From assembly GCA_000442125.1 (NCBI GenBank), contig KE546979.1, positions 1,364,001 to 1,428,000 on the forward strand: DNA of 64,000 nt, given 5' to 3'. Shown here piece after piece: positions 10,721 through 20,397 of this stretch. Source of the DNA: Opeltia flavorubescens (Eukaryota > Ascomycota > Lecanoromycetes > Teloschistales > Teloschistaceae). How positions within the stretch are numbered: the stretch's first letter is position 1; each line of letters opens with the position of its first letter. Under the pieces are notes generated by a model. That model made no database searches and was not told where the DNA came from. It worked only from the letters and a program-made list of their open reading frames with translations. The position numbers and the translations under genes are program-made.

Positions 10721-11487
10721 AAATAATGCTTTAGGTTTTGTGACTTGGGTGATAAGGTTCAAGGCTCGGTGTATGGGGTTCAAGGAAGGAAAACGAAGCT
10801 AGAGTAGGGTAGAATGGCAACGGTCGAATTCTTTGACACGAGTGAGAGTATTGAATTCTAACCCTGAACGATAATACCCGTGGAAAAGTCTGAATATGGT
10901 ATTATGGATTTTCGTGTTGTGGGGCTGTACCTGGCGCTAATGCGAGGATCACAATCTTATATAAGGCCAGGCTGGTGATATTATCCTCCAAGATTTTTCC
11001 GACGCTGTAATATTTCGATACCTCGACTCCTACTATGCCGACATGCCCTGACAGAATCGAAGGGGAGTACCAATAGATTCTCCTTCCTCTATAGGTTGCA
11101 AGGCCTTATGACTCGATAAGTTCATTCCTGTGCTATACATATGTAATTTTTCCCACTAATCTAGAACTTCTCTCTATAAAGACTAATCAGATGCCCGGAT
11201 GATTGATCAATTTGTTAGAAATAATGAGGGACCGATGTTATTAATAATGATTTGTTGATCTACTTCTTAAGAACAATTCTGTTCATGATTGTGATGAAGC
11301 TCTTCCACTGTAAAGCACTGTTGAGCTAGCCAACTACGGTAGTGATGGCAAACAGAAAATTTTCGCAGTTCCTCTGAGCATTTCACTTGATCTCTCAATC
11401 CTTGGTCGCGACGATCTATTTCTCCGTCAACGCTCATCTCTAGCATTGGATCTCCATAATAGCGGCAATCTAATTCTGAACCCAACG
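10721..11487. promoter_or_regulatory. Divergent intergenic region of module B
   Basis: Separates the two coiled-coil genes of module B. Positions 11245-11365 are homologous to 6520-6640 in module A, showing common origin by segmental duplication. Substitutions are of mixed type, so the copy is not recent. The promoters of both genes presumably lie here. Confidence 0.55.
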
Positions 11488-12294
11488 ATGTCGCACAGCG
11501 AGAGTCCCACCTTGTCGCATAGCGAGAGTCTCACATTGTCTCACAGCGAGAGCCCCACCTTGTTGCATAGCGAGAGTCCAACTTTAGTGCAGGGCGAGAG
11601 TCCTACTTTGTCACAACCTCTATCAACAAAGATTGAGCAACTCGCGAAGGGAATCCGGGACGAAGTCGAGAACAATGAGCGAACCTGGCAAGCAAAACAA
11701 AATGCCATGATTCAAGAATTGAACGAGAAAGTTGATGAGAAGTTAAAAGAAGTTGAGGAACTAAAGACGATGTACGAAGACAAGTGTGCCGAGACAACTG
11801 CTTTGGACAAAAAAGTTTTGTCATTGACTACCCAGGTCAAGAAGCAGGGTGGCACAATCCGAGATTTGCATGAAAGAGAGGCTGTACACATCCTGCGACT
11901 AGAAGAGGAAACCTGCTCACAGAAAATAACCATCAATGAGTTAAGGAGCGAGAAACGAGGTCTTGAGGAAAAGCTAGCCAAGAAGGAGGCCACACCTGAC
12001 CAAGCAGTCAAGATCACAAAACTAGAACAGGCTCTCGAGGAAGCCAACGCTCGCGCTTTGAGCAGTCAGGAAGAACTCCAAACTATCCAATGTCGCACAC
12101 AAAAAGCGGTGCAAGATCTGTTCCCTAGCTTGCCCCCGCTTGTAAATACTCAGATTGCAGCAGTTCAAAATCACGGTCCTCCGTGTGTGCCGAACAGCTC
12201 AGCAGACTCGACGATCCGCGAGAGGGCCTCGGATTTTAGCAGATGGGCGCAGATCAGACGCGCGATGGGGAGATTGACGGGAAACCAGGACTGA
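11488..12294 (+). CDS. Coiled-coil protein, right gene of module B (intact)
   Basis: 268 residues from ATG 11488, the first ATG in a frame open from about 11446. The N-terminus is five tandem copies of an 8-residue unit of the form SHSESPTL (residues 2-41), which the module A copy lacks. From about residue 48 to 200 it is highly charged heptad-like coiled coil (EEKLAKKE, KLEQALEEANARAL). The C-terminus WAQIRRAMGRLTG is a basic amphipathic segment also kept in module A and may be a binding motif. There is no signal peptide and no catalytic motif. It is divergent from the broken partner at 9808-10720. Function unknown. Confidence 0.7.
   Translation: MSHSESPTLSHSESLTLSHSESPTLLHSESPTLVQGESPTLSQPLSTKIEQLAKGIRDEVENNERTWQAKQNAMIQELNEKVDEKLKEVEELKTMYEDKCAETTALDKKVLSLTTQVKKQGGTIRDLHEREAVHILRLEEETCSQKITINELRSEKRGLEEKLAKKEATPDQAVKITKLEQALEEANARALSSQEELQTIQCRTQKAVQDLFPSLPPLVNTQIAAVQNHGPPCVPNSSADSTIRERASDFSRWAQIRRAMGRLTGNQD
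11491..11610 (+). repeat. Five copies of a 24-bp coding repeat
   Basis: In-frame minisatellite encoding SHSESPTL, SHSESLTL, SHSESPTL, LHSESPTL and VQGESPTL. Because 24 is a multiple of three, unit gain or loss keeps the frame. The conserved SESPTL core has Ser/Thr-Pro, a possible phosphorylation site (inference). Confidence 0.9.
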
Positions 12295-13800
12295 AACCCA
12301 TACAAGCTTCCAATCACTTGTATGATCACTCGAGATAGTCATGTTGTGATCGAGTAAAGTACTAACTCTCTGTAGCAGATGAAGTAGCACAGAACTGCGT
12401 GTAGGATCAGAAACCAATAAGGACCGAAAGGTTTACAAGAGATGGATCACTGTGGATACTGGCCTACGGAAGGGGACGAAGGCAACATCGGAACCGAACC
12501 AGTAGTCTGTGAAGAGAGGATACATCTGAGGCTCGTTCCATACCTTTCTTACTCAATTTCAATGTTCATCCCTGGCAAGGAACCACACAGCGCTCCACTG
12601 CATGGTCATTACCTACTACCATAATTTGGCGCAGAACGGCCAGTCTTCTCCTTACTATTACCAACGAGTACCGATTGCATTCTGAAGTAGATGTTGGGGA
12701 GTTGTTCATTGACGAATCATGTACAAAAGCACGCTCAATGCTTAAAGCAATGGCATTCGGCGTCCATGATCTTAGGTCAAAAATGTAAGGGGGGTTGATA
12801 CTGATTGCCAGTGATAGATTGCTAATTGAGTCATTTATTTCATTCGCTCCTGAAACCATGTTCTTGCAATGATTATGATCTTTGAGTATCTTTTCTCCAC
12901 TAAGCTGTAGCATCAGGTGTGTATAAATTTCACTCACTGTCACTCAAGCTCTCAATCTCGTCTATGTACAGTACTCCGATACCCTCTCCTACGATTACCT
13001 AACGAATCCTCCCGATCCGCCCTACAAACATCGCTGCGTGGTGTCGATATAGAGATAGATGACAGGACTTGTCTCATCTATCTTTGGCATTCTCGCATCG
13101 AAACCAATCTCGAAATTTCGACTGGACACTTTCAAGTTTCCCTTCCTGGTTTGGAAGCCATGTTCTGCTGTCCTTTTATGATGTTTCTACACCAGTGCCT
13201 ACTGCATCATTCTGAGATTTGATTTACGCACCAGCGCAGCGACCAGTGCTGCTACATTTCTGCTCCGCCAAATGATCTTATGGCTGCACAGGCGGAAAGG
13301 CGCTTAATGCTTGCCGCCACAAAAGGCGGCCCCGTGTTATCACGAAAAGAAAGAAGATGACGGCAGCACGACTGGATAACCTCAAAATCCTTCTTCAAGT
13401 AATCTATCCAATGGACTTATCCATCCGCCTTGGAATCGCTCTATTAATTTGGCAGCCATCAACAATGCTAGGCAATTCCTGTGGCACAGTTGCCGATATA
13501 TACGTGGCTTTGGTCGCTTCCTGCGACGTTATGGCTGCCTGTAATTAATGAGTGCAGACTCAAGAAAGGCATGCGCCAATGTTTCGACGGTCACTTTGAA
13601 GAGCATTCAATGATGACGGAGACATTATTAGGGGATGAGATCGATTGCAGTACATGAATGGTTCAGATCTAGTCATCACATTCCAGCTTGTGAGTATGTA
13701 CGATATCTCAGCCAGTCATTTCTCATGGGCACTCCCAAATATTTGACTCCTACCTCCCTTTCAACATGACTGCCTTGGTGGCTTATCCCTGCATCAGCTA
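12295..13800. other. Intergenic, nothing firm
   Basis: No supported gene. The short frame at 12442 encodes GYWPTEGDEGNIG near its start, which resembles GYWPGRKDRTGNIG of a short frame near 42500; both lie in otherwise non-coding DNA (see findings). Confidence 0.5.
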
Positions 13801-15248
13801 TCAAGGGGATTGTTCCACCTGCTCGAGACTTCGCGTCACAAGTATCTCATGGTGCTGTGGCTTCCGGCCCATCTCCAAAGAATGATTGTCGAAGGCTGTT
13901 GGACCTTCTACATGTGTTACTATATGTTCTTGAGAGTGTTGAGGCGACACCTTCGATCTCTCTGCGCTATTTTTCGCCGAAGACCGTGACTGAAGCGAGA
14001 TGGCCGACTGGACACTTCGGATGATACTCCTGATACCTTTGGATCTCGTGAGGCCGTACTGAACTGGTAGGCATGCCGCGCAGAGTGCCAGCCCAGATTC
14101 GATCATGCTCCAGTAAAGTCCGGCTGTGCAGACGACTGGTTGGCGGTTAGCTAGGATTGACCGAATCTTTCAAGCTCGAACTTACATTCGAAATCAGCGT
14201 TGGGATTGAATTGGACTAGAGGGTGCTTAGCTTGCAGGACGGTAACCAGAGAAGACGTTCGGGGGTGCAACCGTACCTGACGTTGCTTGTAGGAATACGA
14301 CCATCCTCACAATAGATGCACCGACACTCCTGGATCATATCAGCGGGGGACCATGGCGACTGAGGCGTGGATAACGCACAGAGCTCCAAGGCCGAAGATA
14401 GCGCAAAGACCCAATTTCCGGCGGGTCGTCAGATGCAGTTGCCATACCTACCTCATCTCAGACGTCACAAGTGCACATACGTGTACGAGTGGTGAGTAGC
14501 CGACCATTGGTAGAGGAAGAAGTATGATGATGAGATCTGTAAGGAAGTCCGAGATGGCAAAGGCATTATGCAACATATTGGTATCAACGCAACGCTCTTT
14601 TTCGACTGCTGTACTGGTCCAATAGGCAGAGAAATCGGTCCCACAAATAAATACGAGGGAGAAAAAGAAGGCGATGGCCCAGCTGACGACGACGGCCAAT
14701 GCAACCCAACTGACAATGTTGAAGACGGGGGCAGTCCTTTTGGTGAAAATACGTCGATAGAGAAGAACGAAACTTGACTTGACCAGACCCAGTGCTGGGA
14801 CCTGCAAGAGCTCCACTGGCCAAAACGCCTTTGGTCAAGTCAGCACTCTATAGACCAAAAATGACTGGATTGACATACTATATTTGCGGTGGGTTTTCCT
14901 GGGTCTTTAGTTGCCGGATACGCCAACTGTTTCCGTTTAACCTCTGTGGAGTATTCAGTACAGCTTTCACGTTCGGATCTCGATACGATTCTGCTCACCG
15001 ATGATGATCGTGACACCCATCGCAATCACAAAGACCTGATGTATGGCTGACGTTAACCAACGAGGCTCAGTAGCACGAGCTCAGGAGGAACAGACCAAAG
15101 CTGAGATGACTGTCCAGTCGTCGCCGCCAAGTTTGACACCGTGCAGTCGTCGGGCGTATACCCGCAACGCGACGCAGATCGAGCATACTGGAATGAAGAC
15201 GGCACCACAGGCGGTAGCGAGATTGGCATGTATCTGCAATTCAGCCAT
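13801..15248 (-). CDS. Fungal-rhodopsin-type seven-transmembrane protein, eight exons
   Basis: Exon model, minus strand: 15248-15096, 15035-14999, 14943-14879, 14828-14505, 14447-14380, 14329-14277, 14230-14186, 14135-13801. It sums to 1080 bp and closes in phase, giving 359 residues. It matches the fungal rhodopsin-like domain family (an integral membrane family common in ascomycetes; ligand and role mostly unknown). Supporting motifs are RVYARR and GGDDW after the first helix, PALGLVKSSFVLLYRRIF, SDFLTDLIIILLPLPM, and the late W...IESGLALCAACLP. The C-terminal 80 residues are a polar cytosolic tail. Two introns use weak GTC donors (15095 and 14504), so those edges are less sure. It is not a retinal-binding opsin that I can show. 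Confidence 0.8.
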
Positions 15249-15999
15249 TTTGTGTAAGAAATATCAACGAGCTTGTTGAAGACGATGCGACGAAGAGTAA
15301 GAAATCACATCACCAGTTCGATGGACATGATGCTCGTGGGAAAGAAGACAGGCTCAGATAATGCCTCGGCGGGGTGCTGCTACATCGTTCCCCGCGAGCC
15401 ATGCAAGGGTTGAATCCTTCGTCGTTCGGACCTCCTGCACCGTCCAAGGTAATTGTGATCTTGATTCGTTCAAGATAACTGAAAGATGCAGGCGGCTGGA
15501 AGAGGCGATAAGGCAACCGCAGGCATTACGGGTCGTTTTCCCCGGCGCGAATCCTTCCTGCCCTCAGCGGCTGCCTTAATTCCCACAATCTCGTCGTCAA
15601 TGCCGGTGGGCGCACAAAATGCAACAAAAATTGCAAACTTTGATAGGTCACAATGACATCGGAAGTCGATCTACCGATGCGATCGGCGGGCGAAGGAAAG
15701 TACAGCTTTCCTGTTTTGAAGGGAAATCTATCTGATGTGCAGGTTCACTTTTCGCGCCATGAGTACAACAACGAGTAAGCGACGTCGGCTACATTATCTC
15801 GCGCCAGGTTCCCCAATGAATTGACCACGGATTGCAAAGTGAGAACTCTCAAACAGCCAAGTCTACCAACAGAGACATACTCGGCCCGAACAGAGAGAAT
15901 CCTTCCAACGAATTCCCTTTCACCCTAATTGTCCCTGGAGCAGCTGGAGATCTCCCGCCAAGCCACACCTTCATGCCGCCGAATCCTTCTCATGCCCTC
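15249..15999. other. Intergenic, nothing recognised
   Basis: Region between the start of the rhodopsin-like gene and the 3' end of the doubtful membrane gene. It probably contains the promoter of the former; no clear coding frame. Confidence 0.55.
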
Positions 16000-16548
16000 T
16001 CATGCTAGGGTACGCTCGATTGCGACGCTTTCCTCCTGGTAGCCCTCCTCTGCAATCATCATCAAACTGTGCTCTACATGGGTAACGTATGCAATAACTT
16101 ACGACTTTCAAGTGGGAATGAGCAGATAGTGACAGCCATCGCTGCTACAAGACCGATAATCACTCCGAAGCGCATTCCGGCCTTACTGATTGTATGGTTG
16201 GCCTGAAGGGCTTTGCCTGGCGTTGAATCTGATGATCGATATTGCTGCAAAGAGAATCTGTTGGTACTCAGGTTGGAGAGGTTGGAGCGAGGCTCCTGTC
16301 TTATATGTGGCCTTGTCCGGGATTTGATAATTCGGGAGATGGGTTTGGGCATGATTCGCTGATGGGCGCCCAGCACGGCGCCTCAAATCGATCAATCTCC
16401 GAAGGGCCACAGAAAAGAGGACAATGATCGGCAAAGCAGTGGTGTTCCCAAGGTAAACGAGGCAAACCACCATAAGCATGCCCACAGCACCCACCAGGCA
16501 CACAACACAAATGACATAATGATAATCCTGTATTTTGCTACCTTCCAC
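16000..16548 (-). CDS. Doubtful small membrane protein, partly modelled
   Basis: Two exons can be joined: 16103 upward and 16049-16000, across a 53-bp intron with a GTAAGT donor and TTGCAG acceptor. They end ...CSFPLESQEGYQEESVAIERTLA with stop TGA at 16000. The first exon carries a hydrophobic helix (FGVIIGLVAAMAVTI). Upstream in another frame is a second strongly hydrophobic stretch at about 16400-16530 (VICVVCLVGAVGMLM). I could not join the two frames or find a convincing start. Family unknown. It could be a short membrane protein or chance open frames beside the UstYa-like gene. Confidence 0.3.
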
Positions 16549-16753
16549 TTCTGGATCCTATCTCCGTTGCGTGACAATATCTAGATTACGCCTTGAAAGC
16601 TTGTTGCGTCCTCTTGGTTAGCGTCCTTCCTGACTTTACCTGTTACCAGATATTCTACACTCACTTGCATTTGAGATCTCATCGAGCTTCCCCTGGAGCT
16701 ACTATATCTACCACTGAGCATATGTACCTACACTGTCGCCATCTACCTCGCTC

Positions 16754-17729
16754 ATGATGGAGATTCAGATCAAAAACAAGGGACGTCTTTGCAGCACTTG
16801 CGCCAAGCATTTGAAGCAAAGTCCAACAGTCCGATTACGGGCTTTGCCCACGATTCTGATACTCTACAGCATCACAATCACTCTCATCGTTCTAAGACCG
16901 ATGATTTCAACCACATCTGTATCGCAAGTTTTCTTTCCGAAAGCCAAAAATCGTATCTCGCGATATCCATATTCGTTATACAGTAAGTCCCCAAGGATGC
17001 TTGCAGTCTTATCCCCTAATCACGATCGAAGCACCTCTGGGCCATGGAATCGAGTACAAAACTCAGAATGTTGCTCCGGATGCATGGCACAACGACATAT
17101 TCATGGGAAACCCCAGTGACGAGTCTGAGCGTGCATGGAAGAAGCTCATTCATCGTAAGTGATCCTCAAACTTGCAAAGAACAGCTCAATGACTGGATAA
17201 TAGCAAACAGACAGCATGGTATTCGGCTCTACCGTGACGAAGCTTTGCGTCTGGGTATCAATGAAAGCGTCCTTTTACCAGATAACAACTTTGCCGTCAT
17301 CCTTACAGTTCATCACAATTTGCATTGCCTGGTGAGTAGATCAGTGTGCCTCCGCTTCCACGCAATTATGCACTGATAGAGATGTTTCAGAGAAGGCTTC
17401 GCCAGACGTTTTATGCCGACCACTACTATCCTACACAAACACAAGAGGAAAAGGAACATGATCGAGCACACAGTCGTATGTCATGCCAGTGACATTTTCA
17501 TCATTGGGTCATTCGTCGCTAACATGGTGGTGTAGTCCATTGTCTGGAGTCTCTTCGTGCGTCGATACTATGTCAACCTGACATTGCTCCACTTCCTTAC
17601 TATTGGTCGGGTAATCAATGGCACGACATGAATGCGAGTCCAGCGGTGAAACGCGAGTGTGTGAATTGGGATGTTTTCTCCGAATATTTGATGGGTCGGA
17701 GGTATGAAAAGTCGGAACTTGTCAGATAG
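16754..17729 (+). CDS. UstYa-family (DUF3328) oxidase-like protein, five exons
   Basis: Exons 16754-16982, 17032-17154, 17204-17331, 17391-17475 and 17536-17729 sum to 759 bp and close in phase: 252 residues. There is a short cytosolic N-terminus, one membrane helix (about residues 29-50), then the lumenal UstYa domain. Both diagnostic HxxHC motifs are present: HNLHC at 155-159 and HSLHC at 187-191, followed by LESLR and PLPYYW. Characterised members (UstYa/UstYb) act in oxidative cyclisation of fungal RiPPs such as ustiloxin, and relatives act in other metabolite clusters. Neighbours are an MFS transporter (18.2 kb) and a flavin monooxygenase (20.4 kb), both usual cluster partners. The actual substrate is unknown. 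Confidence 0.88.
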
Positions 17730-18163
17730 CGTTCCGATTTGCCCTATGCGCAGACCATGTGCACCACTTGTTCCAGATTTGCATTAGCACATGTAATGTT
17801 AATGGTTCCGAGTCCATTTACAATGGCTGAGGTGTAGGATCGATTGGTTATGCGCCCTTCAAGGCGAAAGGAAGCGGCACAGACTGCATTACAAGCTGAC
17901 CCGCATTAGAGCCAGTCAGAGGAGACGCGGATCCACAATGCCGACGCCATCCATAAATCGCCGAGGTAAGTACCTCGTAAGGCGATCTTTGATGCTACTG
18001 GTGACGTGCATTTCAGCTGCTGTCGGCGTCTCACACACCTTTATTCGGAGATAGAGAGATCTCCAAGCAATAACCCTGATAAGTATGGCCATCGACTGTG
18101 GCCTGAGCGCGTCTCCAGTGGTGCACAGTAACTCTGACTGAAGTAGACTTAGTCATAGACGAG
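17730..18163. other. Intergenic between UstYa-like and MFS genes
   Basis: No coding signal. It likely holds the terminator of the UstYa-like gene and the promoter of the MFS gene. No RiPP precursor-like repeat or signal peptide was seen here. Confidence 0.55.
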
Positions 18164-19882
18164 ATGGCTATTCTGGATGACCGAGACACCTCCACTCAAC
18201 AGAAGGTGGAATATGGAGAGAAGGGAGGCACGGAAGCTTCCAACGCTCCGACAGCTGTCCCGTCGCTGCCAGACTGGACTATGGACCCCAACAATCCCAT
18301 GAATTGGTCTGCGATACGCAGGTGGACTATCATAGGCCTCCTTGTCGCCAGCAACATGATAGCGTGAGCAGACTCCCCCATCTCAACCAAAGCTGCAGCA
18401 AATTCCGACAATGGTGGAATGAATATGCTAACAATCGTCCTCGAAAACAGATCAATCAGCTCCACGGCATTCGAGCCCGCATTACCATCGCTCATGTCAT
18501 CGCTGCATTCTGACAATCCGTCTCTTGCCTCTTTTGCTATTTCGATCTATAGCTTAGGCTATGTACTGGGTCCTCTCCTCGCTGCTCCCGCCAGTGAGAT
18601 ATGGGGCCGCCGATATGTACTATATTTTTCATTTGTTGCCTATTCGGTCACTCTGGTGGTGTGTAGTATAAGCAGGAATCTGGCCCTCTTCATCGTCTTC
18701 CGCGCAATCCAGGGCTTTGCTGGTATCGGATTCGTTTTATTAGGGCCGGCCGTAGTGGCGGATCTCATGCCTGTGGAGAGAAGGGGCCTCAGTCTAAGCA
18801 TAATGTCCGCAGGACCTGTCGTTGTGAGTTCGGGAATACGTTTTTCCTGATTTCGGTGATGTTCGGGCTGATGTCTGTCAGGGTCCGACATTAGGTGAGG
18901 CGCTTCTTCCCGCTCATGCAAACGAACGACCATCCCTTGACCGATGCGTAGGACCTGTCATCGGAGGTTTCATCGACGAACACACGACATGGAGATGGAT
19001 TTTCTGGTCCACATTGATCGCCGTATGTATGATTTGCCGGGGTTTTGAATTCATCCAAGACATATCTAACCGATAAAGCTTGGTGCGATATTCCCCGTCG
19101 TATTAATCGTGTTTAAAGAGACCTATGGCCCTGTAATACAAGCTCAGCAAAATGCGCAAACCCAAACTCGTACAGAAGACCAGCCGATCATCAGCAATGC
19201 ACTGGCCCTAGCCTGGACTCGCCCGCTAAAACTTCTCTTTCTCGCCCCTATCGTTCCTCTCCTAGGCTTCTACAGCGCCATGACCCACTCCATCGCGTTC
19301 ATCTGTTTCGCAACCGTGGGTACGGTCTTCGCAGACGAATATGATTTCACCCCAGCACAAAGCGGCATGGCCTACTTTGGGCTCACAGTCGGCTTTCTCT
19401 TCTGCCAAATCACACTCGGACACTTCTCGGATTGGTACATTAAGAGAATCTCGTCCAAGCACGGAGGTACCATCAGACCCGAGGACCGCCTCCCACCTAT
19501 AATCATCGGAGCCACCCTGCTTCCTATTGGCCTCTTCTGGTACGGATGGTCTCTGGAAGCGCATACGCACTAGATTGTCCCTATTATTGGTAGCGCGTTC
19601 ATAGCCATGGGCATTCTTTACACCTATCTACCGGTGCAGATGTATCTTGTTGATTCTTACACGGTTTTCGCTTCCAGCGCGACGGGTGCAGCGACAATCA
19701 TTCGAAGTCTTTGCGCGGCGGTTATCCCATTGAGTGCAAATCCCATGTTTGCACGATTGGGGTATGGCTGGGGGAATAGTCTGTTGGCTTTCATTGCGCT
19801 GGCGGGGGTACCTGTCGCATTGCTGCTGATCAGGTACGGGCAAAGGATTAGGACTGATCCGAGATTTCAGCCAAAGTTGTGA
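18164..19882 (+). pseudogene. MFS drug/metabolite transporter (DHA1-like) with an in-frame TAG
   Basis: Exons 18164-18363, 18451-18823, 18882-18894 (13 bp), 18952-19022 and 19079-19882 close in phase over 487 codons including one internal TAG. The motifs are typical: DWTMDPNNPMNW before the first helix, GRRYVLY in the loop 2-3 region, GPVIGGFIDE and TWRWIFW. The reading frame is intact apart from TAG at 19571-19573, in IVPIIG context; DHA1 relatives usually have a Trp before IVPIIG, so TGG to TAG is likely. The stop truncates the protein at 383 residues, losing the last three helices. Downstream sequence is still well conserved (GATIIRSLCAAVIPL, LGYGWGNSLLAF), so the mutation is recent, an error, or read through. 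It is an export pump for small molecules if functional, perhaps for the product of the UstYa/FMO neighbourhood. Confidence 0.8.
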
Positions 19883-20397
19883 TGGCAGTCGGGGCGAGGG
19901 GTAAGTGTAAGATAAGAGAGAAAGTAAGATCGTTTGCTGGAGGAAAGAGACTGAGCAGACGATCAGTTATTGTAGCTTTGTATCCATGTACCAAGCAATG
20001 TATCTACCGAGCGAATGTGGAAGACTTCATGGATCAGTTTGGTTATTCTTGAAGTGAATAGTCTTCTGATTCGGACGACACGACTGTGATTCAATGGATC
20101 GTAACACAACACGATCAATCTCTTGACTACCGGATGACATAGCCGTAATTTGGTTCATACCTTAATAGGAAGGTACATATGATTGGCAAATGGGCTTGCG
20201 AAGGAGCAGACGTATAGTGCCGTCATCGTGCATAACGTGCCAATAACGAGCTCCGAATTGTAGTCTGGGAAACCAGACGGTCGGCGTCGTCGGAATTGCC
20301 GCCGGCAAAAAGCAATGCGAATTCAGATTTGAAGGACGTTACCATTCAGTACCTCTTTCTTACGGTTATCAAACACTCGTTGAAATTTATTCCTACA
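19883..20397. other. Intergenic between MFS and FMO genes
   Basis: No coding signal seen; presumed promoter of the flavin monooxygenase gene. Confidence 0.55.
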
